From Cordia subcordata (lineage: Eukaryota > Streptophyta > Magnoliopsida > Boraginales > Cordiaceae), in NCBI GenBank assembly GCA_028554755.1, contig JAPTOF010000006.1, positions 17,483,001 to 17,547,000 on the forward strand: DNA of 64,000 nt, written 5' to 3'. The number at the start of each line of letters is the position of its first letter. Positions within the stretch are counted from its first letter, which is position 1. The notes under the pieces are model-generated. The model was not told the DNA's origin. It was given only the letters and a program-made list of their open reading frames with translations, and ran no database searches. Made by a program: the position numbers and the translations under genes. Shown in pieces: positions 19,806 to 31,939 of the stretch.

Positions 19806-20091
19806 TGACCCATGGAGAGGTGTGTTCTTAGCCCTTGATTATGAAAAGAAGGCCATGGGGTGGTTAATTAGAGAACAAGTGGGGCATGACTTTTTATCTT
19901 TTTACTTGTTCACTTCCACATTTGTGCACACATTCTCAGTTGATGATCCGGGGTAGGATTTAGAAAAGGGGTACATTGTACATTCATTGCCCCATCATCT
20001 GTTGCATGACCCTTTTTCTTTTATTATCTGTTCTTGGTTGAATATCCAATAATTTGTGCCTAGAAATTTTAAATACGTCTTACTCTAACAT
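19806..20091 (+). pseudogene. C-terminal part of the zinc-knuckle ORF in element B (decayed)
   Basis: Resumes the B ORF after LTR C. Translation of 19825-19956 gives LALDYEKKAMGWLIREQ, matching the C-terminus of the A2 protein, then a frameshift and a stop. It ends at the equivalent of the A2 stop, followed by the same post-pol block (about 20090-20150). Repeated at 30071-30356 in the second block. Confidence 0.78.
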
Positions 20092-21571
20092 TGGCACCCA
20101 ATTGGAGGCATTAAATCTAGCGCTGCTAGAAGGTACCCTAGACATGTTTATACTCTTTTTGTTTTCTTTGTCCTTTACTTGATTTTACTTTTCCTTTTTT
20201 GGTATTTTCATTCATTTTGTCTTTTTGCTTTTGCTCTTATTTCTTTTTCATTTGTTTTCTCTTTCACCCTCCAAAGTTTTGATCCTCACTTCTAGTATTT
20301 TCCTGTTTGCATGCACCTTGCTTATTATTTGTCAATACCAATGCAAGCTTGTTTGGCATATGCTACTAATCTTTTGATTTATGAGTGCTTGTGGTTTGAT
20401 GAGAAACAGGGTTAATAGATAATTCATAGACTATTGACATCGAACAACTTCGAAAAGAACACAAGGTTGTATCTATCCTTTCTCCACTTGATCCCCTTAT
20501 ATCTACCCCATCCCACCACCCTTACATGCTTTGTGATGCCTATTTGCTTGTTGTTATTCTTGTTCTATTTGCTTGAGGACAAGCAAAGTTTAGGTTTAAG
20601 GGTGTAGTAGTTTGGTTTTATTGTTCTATGCTTTATTTAGGGTAGATTTGAATTATTTTCATACATTTGGTGAAATTTTTTCAATTTTTATGCATATAGA
20701 GTCGTTTATCTCTTTGTTGATTTGAGTGTTGGCTCTTGTGATTGATTTAATTAATTGGCGAAGATGAAGTTGTATTGTAGGGAGTAAACGGAGTGGAGGG
20801 AAAGCTAAGACTTGGAGGAGATGCCTTTTGAAATATGTAGGGAGTGAGCACTTCTAGGATTGCACCTTGTAGCTACCTTATGGCTTGGTTAGAGAAAGTG
20901 TTTGAAAAAGTTGTTGATATGAACGCCCCTTCCTTGATTGGTTCTTTTTAATGTGCCTTAGCCTTTCTTTTCCTTTCTTTTTGTTATATAGTGCAAAATG
21001 TGAAAAATCCAAAAAAAAATGAGAAAAAGGCAAAATGGTGCAAAAAGATGAAAAAGATTAAAAAGGCCAAAAAGATGAAAAAAAATGCAAAAAGCCAAAA
21101 AGGCACCCAAAAAGTTCATTGAATAAGTGCTCAAGTGACACAATGTCAACATGGCATAAGTTCCTCTTTTCGTTCCTTTTTTTGTAATATGAATAAGGCT
21201 CTTATATCATTTTGTGAACCATTATATTTGTATATTCTTTCTATCCTTATCTTTGAGGATATGTGATGTTGGGGAGGCCATGTTAGTTGAGGGGGCACAA
21301 AGTATCAACATTCCGTGTGCGTGTGTTAAACTCCTAGGCTTATGGTAGCAAAGCTACTCGAGAATTTTCCAAGAGGTGTGAGATTCCTTGTGAGTAAAGA
21401 GGAGGATACGAAACGGCTTCAGGACCCCTCTACAACAGGAATAACCCCTTCATGCCCCTTAGATTCACGAAGATAGCAAGTCAATACTTTAGGGAACCCC
21501 CTTTAGCTTCTTAGAGATAAACTTAGGTTTGGTCTTGTCTGGAGACAAGCAAGGAGAAGATCTTGGGGTGT
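20092..21571 (+). other. Athila 3' non-coding region of element B
   Basis: No gene. It has the post-pol block at 20090-20150, the hairpin TTGCTTGAGGACAAGCAA at 20569-20586, a long A-rich tract of AAAAAG(G/A)C-type repeats (20995-21120), and a purine stretch (GCAAGGAGAAG, about 21550) before the LTR. Confidence 0.7.
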
Positions 21572-22833
21572 TGATGTGTGGGTTTTATGTGTGGCTTTAC
21601 ATTATATTTCTATATCTAGTTAGAGGTGTTTTGTACTTATTAGATGGCCTTGGTATAGTATTTATACTATAGTTGTGCATATAAGGATTCAAGTGTTCAT
21701 AGTTGAGCTTATAGAGAAAGTACTACACTAAGCACTTACTTCATATGTTTTAGGTGAGTTGTGAGCAAGGCGTGGAGCATGATTGAAGATGTAGATGGAA
21801 TGGCCAAGCATGCACAAGGGTTTTGAAGATGAAAAGAGTGAGGAAAATGAGTTTGGAGGCATACAGACAATGCTCCAAGCAATCGGGGAGGCAACTTGCA
21901 GCTGCAGCCAATTGCCCTAGGGCCTCTATGGGCAGACCGGCTAGGGTGATTGGCAGAGGCCCCTTCCTATGCCATTCGACCAGTTAAGCCTTCCAAAAAT
22001 GCCCACATGACAGCTTTAAAAGCTCATTTTTAGGCATTTTGAAAGAGAACTTACACAAAATCATAGATGTATATGTCTTTGCCCTTTAACTAAACAAGTC
22101 TATGTGTTTAGTAGTATGATATATGTATTTCTTTGCCCTTTAACGATAATTCCTGCTATTGTGATGGACGATCGATAGAGATTAACTAATGGCTAGCCTA
22201 GGTCGAGTTTTCTTTGGCTTTAAACCTAGCCAATAGGTTTCAGGGTAGGTTAGTCGACCTCAGACAAACTAGATCTTGGGTTTAAACCTGGCCAACAGTT
22301 TAGACGCTAGGGTTAGATCGATCTAAGTCACCTAGAACCCTAACTAACTAGTCTTAATGCCTAGGTCATACGCCATAGCTCTAGGTAGACATGTCCAGGG
22401 ACAGATACGCACTAAGTCCTCGGGTTCCATTAAGAGGTTAATTAGAGATCTAGACATGAGCAATTGAGTTTAATCCATCAAGCAACCTTAACAAGAATGT
22501 AGTAATCACCCATTAGCAAGTTGTAATCACCCTAATTCCCTATTTTCGATGTGTGACTCCCTTTATTCCCTTGATTCCCCTATCATACACACACACCTTT
22601 TATTTTCTTGTACTTAGGTTAGATTTACTTTCGCCGCTCTTCATTCCATCCTAAAAACCCAAAAATATCGTAGTTTAGGCACCCAACATGTAGCCTTTTA
22701 GGACGCACATAGCTTAGGATACCATACACGTTTGGCCTTTCCGTGGATTTGATCTCATACTTAATACACACCGTTCTACACACGACCTATGTGCATGTGG
22801 GCTATTTAGACTTGTGCCGTGAGATAACAATCA
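21572..22833 (+). repeat. 3' LTR of element B
   Basis: 1262 bases, collinear with 3335-4555 and ending ...CAATCA before the CACAT target copy. Decayed motif-array remnants (GACCGGCTAGGG and similar) are at about 21930-21990. A well-formed hairpin TTGGCT-TTAAACCT-AGCCAA lies near 22230, with a poorer one near 22270. Confidence 0.82.
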
Positions 22834-23221
22834 CACATCTTTATTTGTAGTTAAGAATGCGATAATACCTTTTCGTATGTTGGTTGTTTGTTTTATTCCT
22901 ATAAAAGTTTTGTGCTCGGGTTTTCTAAGCTCGACAGCAGCTCGCTCTCCAAATAGACTTTCACATTTTGAATCAGCTTTTTCCTCCTATATTCCCACCA
23001 GCTTGGTCTCAAATTTTTTGTATTAGTTTTTGGGCTTTAGGGTTGTGGCATAACATGAGCAAGCATTATACTGCTCTCTCAGTCAGTGATTATTCCTCCC
23101 CTGGTCATGAACTTCATTATCTAATAATATGTTGAGACTATGGCTCCCTGTTTGTTGATGGTTTCCCATCTAATAATCCCATTAAGGGTTGTTAGGTAGT
23201 ATATGATGACAAAGTCTATTG

Positions 23222-23410
23222 TCAAGTCAACATATCTTTTTCCATCCCAATGTTGAAAGGCAAGCTCATGACATGCTCGTCTATGACTCCGTTACCCGCA
23301 AATCCTACTAGTTCACTTTTTAGAGGAGTCAGCTTTGTCTTATCAAGGTTTAACTTTTTAAAGACATGATAATATAGGACATCTGCTGCACTTTCGGTGT
23401 CGACCAACAT
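23222..23410 (-). pseudogene. Aspartic protease domain of gypsy element D (decayed)
   Basis: The minus frame reads MLVDTESAADVLYYHVFKKL, then LDKTKLTPLKSELVGFAGN. In plant Tat-type elements the active site is VDTGSSADVLY; here the Gly after Asp-Thr is Glu, so the D-T-G active site is damaged. The domain is preceded on minus by the knuckle and gag remnants, as expected for gag-PR order. Confidence 0.85.
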
Positions 23411-23746
23411 TCTGCGTATAGTGTAGTTAGCCAGAATAACATCAATAAATAAAGGGTCGTCATGGTTTACGGGTATTCCATCTAGGTCCTTGTTGGTGAA
23501 GATGATGTCATCTATCCTCCTTCTCTTTTGGGTCAGGGCAACTTACACCGACTGAACATATCTCTTTCTTCTAGTCAGGGTTTCCCATCGAGCTGCTAAC
23601 CCTCCTGCAATCATATTTATGGTACTGAGGATTTTATTTTCCCTCTTCAGGCTAAGGGTTCAACGATCATCATGATTGTCTTATTTTCTGACAAACCGTG
23701 ATAGCCTGCCTTTTCTTACCAGAGATTCAATCTCATCCTTTGGTTC

Positions 23747-23800
23747 TAACAATCTTCAGTGTTGTGCCAATGGTTCTTGTGGAAACAATAGTATTTTGTC
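23747..23800 (-). pseudogene. Zinc-knuckle remnant of gag, element D
   Basis: Minus translation gives CFHKNHWHNTEDC, a variant of the C-x-F-H-x3-G-H-x-T-E-x-C nucleocapsid motif usual in Tat-type gag (the Gly is Trp here). Confidence 0.7.
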
Positions 23801-24060
23801 TTATCTCTATTCTTGGGATAGCTTTTCAGTTTGTCGAGCCATTTGACTTCCCGTTCATTCTTCAGTGCTGACAAAATTTTAGCCCAGAGGTATTCAATGG
23901 GGTATACGGCTCAAACCTTCTTCTCATTCCCTCGGGATTTTCCCTCTTTCTCTTTGCTTCTTGCCGTTCTTTTGGAATTTCTTGATAAGTTTGCTTTTGC
24001 TTCCCCGTGGTTTGCTTCATGTTATATTCCTTCTCCTTCTCTCATTCCAAAAGGATGACA

Positions 24061-24640
24061 TTTTCCACTAGGATATACTTCTCAACCCTTGCCCTTATGT
24101 CAATTAGGGAGGTGAGGTTTTTATGAGTCAGAGTGCTAGATAACTTGTCATCTCGTACGCCGTGGATAAAGGTTCTATGGTGACAGAGTCCGCTAAGTCA
24201 GGTACCCTCGAAGTAGCTTCATTAAACCTTTTGGAAAACTCTTGGAAGGTTTCCCCTTATTTTTGCCTCATACCAATAACCGAAAATGATAATTAGGGAG
24301 CTATTTTTCCACTGGCGAACCTATTCATGAATGACATGGCTAACTATTGAAAGGAAGAGATTTAGTGCTATGGTAACTCATCGTATCAGGATCGAGCGAT
24401 TGCCAATAGTGTAACGGGGAAGGCCTTACACCTTGCTACATTCTTGGCATTATGGAACAACATTTTTTGATTCAGAATTGCTATGTGATTCGCGAGGTCT
24501 CTAGAACCATCATAGTATGAGAGCTTGGGGATCATGATGTCCTTCGGGACAGGTTCTTTGATGATTTCTTCAAATAGTGAGCTATTGGCGAAATTCTTAC
24601 ACATTTATGGTTTGGATAGGAGTTGGTCTTAGAATGATTT
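24061..24640 (-). pseudogene. Gag capsid domain of gypsy element D (decayed)
   Basis: The minus frame 24604-24386 reads a Tat-type gag start: PKLSYYDGSRDLANHIAILN followed by QKMLFHNAKNVARCKAFPVTL. After a break, frames near 24300-24150 read FQEFSKRFNEATSRVPDL, the usual second half of the retrotransposon gag domain. Stops separate the pieces, so no full Gag can be made. Confidence 0.8.
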
Positions 24641-25335
24641 ATGTGTCAGTAGTAGCCGTGATTAGGGACTTTGCTGTTGTATCTCCTTGGTACAGCGACT
24701 CTTTGGGCTCCTTTAGGTGCTAATTTAGATTTGGTTGGTGAGCTTGGTTAGTGTTTCATAAGGTGGCTAGTAAGATGGATTTTGGAAGGTAAATCCCAAT
24801 GGGTTAGGAGGTAATCATTGTGTGTTGAAGCTTTGGTTTATCATGTTTTCTATGTTAGCGAACATGTTCGCTATAGTCGCAAGTTAGGGTTCCAGGGATA
24901 CCGGTGGTGGTTGCGATGGTCGTGATCTTGAAGTAGATGGTGCGAAAGTGAAAGATTCATGTGATTGGGTAGTTTGAGGACGTCGGTTTGGGTGGTTTTC
25001 TTGCGGAAGTGCTCACTGCCAACAACCCCACTTTCTCCTTCATCTCCAGATTCAATATTTACTCCTGCTGCTATTTAACTCCTTGTACATGCATGTATTT
25101 CTCAATGGTATACACTTCATTTCCACAGATAACGTCAATCTAATTCTACAACAAATCAGATAATACTCCTAGATCTAAACTCTGGCAATGCTACCTATAA
25201 ACAAAGAGAAACTAGGTACCGATATGGTACAGGTCAAAGGCACTCAGATGCCTAAGTTAATAGAGATGATTAAAAGTTATGGAGAAGAAAGGCTGTATCT
25301 AGAAAAAGTGGCTTACCATCTTTGGAGTGTGAGTG

Positions 25336-25381
25336 GCCTATTTATAAGATTCGCTCAAGGACACGTGTTTGGGGACACGTG
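25336..25381 (-). promoter_or_regulatory. TATA box with two G-boxes in the element D 5' LTR
   Basis: On minus: CACGTG at 25376-25381 and 25362-25367, then TTATAAATAGGCC at 25336-25348, the same arrangement as at 10348-10395. It sits just inside the LTR that abuts the D internal region, so it is probably D's own promoter. Confidence 0.6.
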
Positions 25382-26178
25382 TCATCGAGTAGATTGTGTC
25401 GGTCCTCAAGTGGTGGCCAACCGTTGGTACATCAGAGCTGCTAGACTTACTGGTTTAAGCAAACTCAAGAGGTGTGTGGGGGTAGGTGACCTGAGACTCC
25501 CACAGAGTATTATATGGGTAGACTTGATAGAAGAGTAACCCGATGTTCCGGGCTAGACCCAATCCTTATCACCCTCATTATCAAAACATAAGGTAAGCAT
25601 ATAATAATGCTAACACTTTCTATAATGGCTTTGACATAATTCTGTACTGGCTTCATTAGCGCATATGGAACTGTTGGGAAATTAGGATGCATAACACACA
25701 CTCACGCAGCGGAATTAAATCACGAGTAAGAAGAAAAGAAATACGCACTATTAAACGTGGTTCGGCCCTCTACCTACGTCCACGATCCCCTCTGGGATAA
25801 ATTTCACTATTCAACAATAATGGGATTACAACTCAGGTGATAACTTTTTGCACGGAAAGAAAAGTCTAAACCCTCCCCCACGGAGTTCTTATAATGGTTC
25901 TATCATCAACAGGACTAGAACGAATATAAGACACTCTTGATGCTCTCAGGTTCTCTCTCTCACCCACACCCCCCATGGGGTGTGGCCCTAAGGCACACTT
26001 TATACAACTAATACAAGAGTCCTATTTATAGAGGAGATTTTCTTGTCCTCCAAGACAAAGGATTTCCTCATCTATCAATCCTACCATAATTAAGACTCTT
26101 ACCATAACTAGAATTTTAATTCTCATTAAAATTCTTTCCTAATTTGCATGGGCTTGGACTTTGAGCCATAACCCAACA

Positions 26179-26195
26179 AATTCCTCCCTTCACGA
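26179..26195 (-). promoter_or_regulatory. Polypurine tract of the TRIM-like element
   Basis: On minus GTGAAGGGAGGAATT abuts the 3' LTR that begins (minus) at 26178. Confidence 0.75.
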
Positions 26196-27021
26196 AAAGT
26201 CCAAAGCTTCTTTGCCGCAACTGGAACCTCTTCACAGTCTTCATGCTAGAGCCCTCACTCGACAACAATCTTCACGGCAGCAGCTACCAACACATCCTAG
26301 CAGGTTTTTCAGAGTCATCCCAAACATCCCTCTTCATGCCATCTAACCTCGACCTCTTGAGGTTGTTTGCGTCCTCCCTCGACACAAGGCATTTCGAACG
26401 TGGTCTTCTCTTCTAGCAGTAGCATTCCTTATCAGTCGTCTGGCCAGGACTCTGATTGTTCAGCTACATAGACTCTCTTCGCGTGACTCCTCCCTCGAAT
26501 CGAACCTTCTTCAACTAGTCTTCTCATCCAAACTTCTCTTCTCTAGAAGTTTGTTCACTAGTCGGCTAAATGTGTTTGCTCGCACAATGCTTCAAAGACT
26601 TTCACAGAATTTCATCAGCACTTCATTGTTTTACCTAATTTCAAGGCTCACCCATGATACATCAAGAAATTTGGCAAAACGGACCTCAAAAATGAACTCC
26701 AGACGTCGGAAAACGGTGAGGACACCATCAGTCAACGCGATCAAACCCCTGCAGCCCGCTGGTCAAACCTTCTGTTTGATTGTTTGACCACAAACTCACA
26801 AAACTTGACCTGCTCGTATCTCACAATTCGACCGTCGGATCGTCATGAAATTTTAGTAGCTTACTCTCCTCTCCGAGACAAAAACACAGCAACAAACGCA
26901 TCATCGATCGGACGTCAAAAAAGCTGCCAAACGTGACCAGCAGATCAGCGAATTTTTTTACTCCTCTTCGGCGTTTCTTTTTTTCGTTTTTCGTGCAAAC
27001 CAGCGTCCTCCCTCCAACATA

Positions 27022-27033
27022 GCTCTGATACCA
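27022..27033 (-). promoter_or_regulatory. Primer binding site of the TRIM-like element
   Basis: On minus TGGTATCAGAGC, two bases after the 5' LTR end (CCCAACA, AG). It is complementary to the 3' end of initiator tRNA-Met, the commonest primer of plant LTR elements. Confidence 0.9.
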
Positions 27034-28696
27034 CTTGTTGGGAAATTAGGATGCATAACACACACTCACGCAGCGAAATTAAATCACGAGTAACGAGAAA
27101 AGAAATACGCACTATTAAACGTGGTTCGGCCCTCTGCACAATCCCCTCGGGGATAAATTTCACTATTCAACAATAATGGGATTACAACTCAGGTGATAAC
27201 TTTTTGCACGGAAAGAAAAGTCTAAACCCTCCCCCACAGAGTTCTTATAATGGTTCTATCCTCAACAAGACTAGAACAAATATAAGACACTCTTGATGCT
27301 CTCAGGTTCTCTCTCTCACCCACACCCCCCATGGGGTGTGGCCCTATGGCACACTTTATACAACTAATATAAGAGTCCTATTTATAGAGGAGATTTCCTT
27401 GTCCTCCAAGACAAAGGATTTCCTCAGCCATCAATCCTACCATAATTAAAACTCTTACCATAACTAGAATTTTAATTCTCATTAAAATTCTTTCCTAATT
27501 TGTATGGGCTAGGACTTTGAGCCATAACCCAACAGGAACATATGGTACTTTCTCCCTTTTGAAATGGAGGAGGTAGAGAAATATGCCTCTAAGATTTTGA
27601 GTGGTTAGTTAGCACATTTTATACATTATGTCTTGCCTGTAATATTAGTGGGTAATGCTTGCTTTAGAAAGAACCCTTTGATTAGTTGACTTGGCCTTTA
27701 GACAGAAGGTACTCTATGTAAAGGGTGCAAGGTTATTGACAGTTATGCATCCCCTTCTACCCAAGGCATTAATGGTAAAGAGATATTAGGGTTTGCAAAA
27801 GGAATTGAAAGTGCTAGAGGTCGATTTGGCTCTTAAAGAAACTCCCCAATCCTTAGAGTAGGATATCATAGAGGAGGTGATGGCTCAAACCTCAAAGCAA
27901 AATTCAACTGGCTATTAAACATTTCACCATGGCTAAAGAATGTTTCTTGATAAGTATTCTTTATCTTAGCATTTGTTCTAGTAGAATTATCCATTGGTGA
28001 AAGAGACTTCTTTTCAGATTCTAATTGACCTATTGAAGGGCTTGTCATTTGCCTAATATGAGTTTAGAGGTTCTCTCAGAGCAGGATATCCCCCTAAGAT
28101 TCTGACTAGCCTTTCATTTATTTGATTATATTGTTTGACCATAGGCTCAAGTTGCACTACAACTTATTTAACCAAACTCTTACTCAATGCCAAGGTTGTC
28201 CTAGATGGCACCTAAAAGAAAATCTTAAGCTAGCAATCTTCTTTTTCTTGGTTTTTGGGATTAAAGGGAGCTTGAATAAAAGAAACTCTAGATTAAACTA
28301 AACTAAAAGGAAAAGGAAAGGGAAAGCGGTGGTAACAAGTTAAGCTAGGAGGGAAACTAGCAAATGGAATGGATTAGGGTGACTTCAAATTGACTTCAGG
28401 TGATTCTATACTTGAATGCAATGGGATTTGGGTAATTGTTTAACCATGAGGGGTCACTTTATACTAGAATTCTTTTTACATACATAATTTACTCCTAGGA
28501 CTCAATGCGGGACCATCCCTACATGCTAGCTCCTAGAGTACAGCATGGTTCTTATGACTTAGGGCCTTAGGGTTGACCAACTAGCTTTCTAGGTGACGTA
28601 GATTGAACCTGCCATTGTGCTTAAACCATTGGCTGGGTTTAAAGCCAAGACCTAGTATCGCTATGATTGACTAAACCTACCTAGAAACTTATTGCC

Positions 28697-30070
28697 TAGG
28701 AACGAGTTTAACGAACGAAAGCAACACCGAACCAGCCTTTTTCTCCTCTTATTCGTCCTTCCTTTTCACACACAAACTCTCATTTTGTCACATACATACT
28801 CTCATACATTCACACACAATAGGTGAATTTTTAAGGCTAATCTGGGGGTTTAAAAAGGCAAATTCTGACAAGCTTTTCTACAAGAAAAATTGCAGAAATC
28901 AGTCCGAAAAGCTACAAAAACAAGAGACTTTTCTTTTTCCTTTCTTTGAGCTTACTTTCTACTAGTTAGTGTTATATAAATACATTAATTGTGTGCCTGT
29001 TTTTGCAGGTTTTGAGGCTATTTTGGGGTGTAAAGGTGAGCTAAATTGGTGCAGAATTTTTGTAAAAAACTACTGTGAACTTGGGATTCTTTGTGAAATT
29101 TGTGTTTTAGAGATAGATTTGCGCGAAATTGAAACGAGAAGAGGTTCGAAGCTTGAGATTTAATTTCTTGGACGTGGAATTGATTTTTATGAGATTAAAT
29201 TTCAGTTTTGCACTCTCTTTTAGCATGTTGAACTAATTGTTTTAGGCTAGGGTTGGATTATGGATTATGTTATGGCTTAGTGTTGAATTTTGACTTTTTA
29301 TGGATTTTGTGAGGCATGTTGATTGCATAACTTATGGAGAATTGTAGATGACTTTAATATAACATGTCTATGTGTTTGTTGAAAGTCCCAAGAGAGTTTA
29401 TGCGTGCTTGTTTTGTAATTGTTTATCATTATTGGTCTTGTGCTTAGCATGAAACATTGTTAATGTGTGAGCCATGATCTATTACTTACTAGATTTGCTA
29501 ATTGCACTTGAATAGGCTTAAGATTAATTGGTTTCATCCTTAGTTTGAAGCACAATAAATGGTGTGCCTTAATCAACTTGGATTAGTCAAATCACTTAGG
29601 TGTTGGTGTAGTTGTAAAGTCTTAATTAGTAGGACAAACCTATGCTCTAAAAAATGCTCGTTTGGGGATAGAAGTGCACCTTCATTTAAGGGTTATGAGG
29701 CTAGCTAATAGACTAAGGCATTAGAGCAATTGATTGCCCACAATCCATAGCTAGTTAACCCAATCACTAGCTGAACATAGGAAGTAATCCTACCCTAGGT
29801 TGTTTCCCATCATCGAATTCCCCTAGTCGGTCAGAGTTACTTTCTTCTCATTTGTTTTCCATTTACTTTTAGTTTAATTTGTGCACTTTAGTTTCAATAG
29901 GATAGTTTAGAGTTCCTTTTAATTCAAAATTTGAAAAAATCTCAAAAATAATTCCGTTTCTCCACGTACTTAATCTAGGACTCATAGTACTTAGAACCAT
30001 AGTTAGAGGCTTCCCTGAGTACAATACCCGTATTCTTGCACACACTACACTATTTTTTAAAATAATTTTA
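28697..30070 (+). repeat. LTR C, right part, in the second block
   Basis: Matches 11841-12912 and 19499-19805. Here the CAATC site (about 29760) is empty, showing the state before A2 inserted. It ends ...AATAATTTTA before the TGACC of the B ORF. Confidence 0.85.
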
Positions 30071-30356
30071 TGACCCATGGAGAGGTGTGTTCTTAGCCCT
30101 TGATTATGAAAAGAAGGCCATGGGGTGGTTAATTAGAGAACAAGTGGGGCATGATTTTTTATCTTTTTACTTGTTCACTTCCACATTTGTGCACACATTC
30201 TCATTTGATGATTCGGGGTAGGATTTAGAAAAGGGATACATTGTACATTCATTGCCCCATCATTTGTTGCATGACCCTTTTTCTTTTATTATCTGTTCTT
30301 GGTTGAATATCCAACAATTTGTGCCTAGCAATTTTAAATACGTCTTACTCTAACAT
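30071..30356 (+). pseudogene. C-terminal part of the zinc-knuckle ORF, second block
   Basis: Repeats 19806-20091, including LALDYEKKAMGWLIREQ at about 30095-30145, with the same frameshift pattern downstream. It is dead. Confidence 0.75.
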
Positions 30357-31837
30357 TGGCACCCAATTGGAGGCATTAAATCTAGCGCTGCTAGAAGGTG
30401 CCCTAGACATGTTTATACTCTTTTTGTTTTCCTTGTCCTTTACTTGCTTTTACTTTTCCTTTTTTGGTATTTTCATTCTTTTTGTCTTTTTGCTTTTGCT
30501 CTCATTGCTTTCTCATTTGTTTTCTCTTTCACCCTCCCAAGTTTTGATCCTCACTTCTAGCATTTTCCTGTTTGCATGCACCTTGCTTATTATTTGTCGA
30601 TACCAATGCAAGCTTGTTTGGCATATGCTACTAATCTTTTGATTTATTAGTGTTTGTGGTTTGATGAGAAACAGGGTTAATAGATAATTCATAGACTATT
30701 GACATCGAATAGCTTCGAAAAGAACACAAGGTTGTATCTATCCTTTCTCCACTTGATCCCCTTATATCTACCCCATCCCACCACCCTTACATGCTTTGTG
30801 ATGCCTATTTGCTTGTTGTTATTCTTGTTCTATTTGCTTGAGGACAAGCAAAGTTTAGGTTTAAGGGTGTAGTAGTTTGGTTTTATTGTTCTATGCTTTA
30901 TTTAGGGTAGATTTGAATTATTTTCATACATTTGGTGAAGTTTTTTCGATTTTTATGCATATAGAGTCGTTTATCTCTTTGTTGATTTGAGTGTTGGCTC
31001 TTGTGATTGATTTAATTAATTGGCGAAGATAAAGTTGTATTGTGGGGAGTAAACGGAGTGGAGGGAAAGCTAAGACTTGGAGGAGATGCCTTTTGAAATA
31101 TGTGGGGAGTGAGCACTTCTAGGAATGCACCTTGTAGCTACCCTATGGCTTGGTTGGAGAAAGCGTTTGAAAAAGTTGTTGATATGAGTGCCCCTTCCTT
31201 GATTGGTTCTTTTTAATGTGCCTTAGCCTTTCTTTTCCTTTCTTTTTGTTATATAGTGCAAAATGCAAAAAATCCAAAAAAAAATGAGAAAAAGGCAAAA
31301 TGGTGCAAAAAGATGAAAAAGATTAAAAAGGCCAAAAAGATGAAAAAAAAAATGCAAAAAGCCAAAAAGGCACCCAAAAAGTTCATTGAATAAGTGCTCA
31401 AGTGACCCAATGTCAACATGGCACAAGTTCCTCTTTTCGTTCCTTTGTTGTAATATGAATAAGGCTTTTATATCATTTTGTGAACCATTATATTTGTATA
31501 TTCTTTCTATCCTTATCTTTGAGGATATGTGATGTTGGGAAGGCCATGTTAGTTGAGGGGGCACAAAGTATCAACATTCCGTGTGCGTGTGTTAAACTCC
31601 TAGGCTTATGGTAGCAAAGCTACTCGAGCATTTTCCAAGAGGTGTGAGATTCCTTGTGAGTAAAGAGGAGGATACAAAAAGGCTTGAGGACCCCTCTACA
31701 ACAGGAATAACCCCTTCATGCCCCTTAAATTCACCAAGATAGCAAGTCAATACTTTAGGGAACCCTCTTTAGCTTCTTAGAGATAGACTTAGGTTTGGTC
31801 TTGTTTGGAGACAAGCAAGGAGAAGATCTAGGGGTGT
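30357..31837 (+). other. Athila 3' non-coding region, second block
   Basis: Copy of 20092-21571: hairpin at 30834-30851, A-rich tract at 31265-31380, purine stretch before 31838. No gene. Confidence 0.7.
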
Positions 31838-31939
31838 TGATGTGTGGGTTTTATGTGTGGCTTTACATTATATTTCTATATCTAGTTAGAGGTGTTTTGT
31901 ACTTATTAGATGGCCTTGGTATAGTATTTATACTATAGT

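Larger units (their letters stand above)
3335..22833 (+). mobile_element. Athila-type element B (composite, interrupted by later insertions)
   Basis: The two LTRs (3335-4555 and 21572-22833) share the same start (TGAT..., then GTGTGGCTTTACATT) and the same R/U5 blocks. Flanks are TACAT (3330-3334) and CACAT (22834-22838), a 5-bp target duplication with one change. The internal part consists of a PBS-like site at 4562, ORF remnants at about 4690-5963, 8996-9345 and 19806-20090, then an Athila 3' region with a polypurine tract before 21572. There is no pol gene in any of the internal pieces. Later insertions inside it are a copia-like LTR (5964-8995) and the LTR C (9346-19805). Confidence 0.85.
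22839..25220 (-). mobile_element. Tat-type gypsy element D, gag-protease segment
   Basis: Right remnant of element D. Minus reading gives gag (about 24640-24060), a zinc-knuckle remnant (about 23795-23750) and protease (23410-23222); the sequence then joins the RT segment at 3334 once element B is removed. A degenerate primer binding site (GGTAGCATTGCCAG on minus, 25195-25182) may mark the border with the 5' LTR that follows at about 25221. Stops and frameshifts run throughout. Confidence 0.82.
25672..27534 (-). mobile_element. TRIM-like non-autonomous LTR element
   Basis: 1863 bases with perfect GGAAC target duplications (25667-25671 and 27535-27539). The insertion site is confirmed by the uninterrupted homologous sequence near 10670. 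LTRs are 25672-26178 (507) and 27036-27534 (499), both TGTTGGG...CCCAACA, differing at a few percent of positions plus one ~8-base indel. The internal region is 857 bases without a credible ORF. Orientation is minus: the primer binding site lies next to the high-coordinate LTR and the polypurine tract next to the low-coordinate one. Its LTRs are longer than classical TRIM, so 'small LARD' is an equal name. Confidence 0.92.
25221..31939. repeat. Second copy of the nested B/C block (tandem duplication)
   Basis: Collinear with 10233-12912 plus 19499-21673 once the TRIM-like element here and A2 there are removed: about 4.85 kb on each side, with a few percent difference. It starts exactly where element D's LTR should start and ends abruptly inside the B 3' LTR at 31939. 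Contents in order: D-family LTR and Athila minus-strand U5 piece (25221-28696), LTR C from its middle (28697-30070), the B ORF C-terminus (30071-30356), the B 3' region (30357-31837), and the first 102 bases of the B LTR (31838-31939). Confidence 0.85.
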
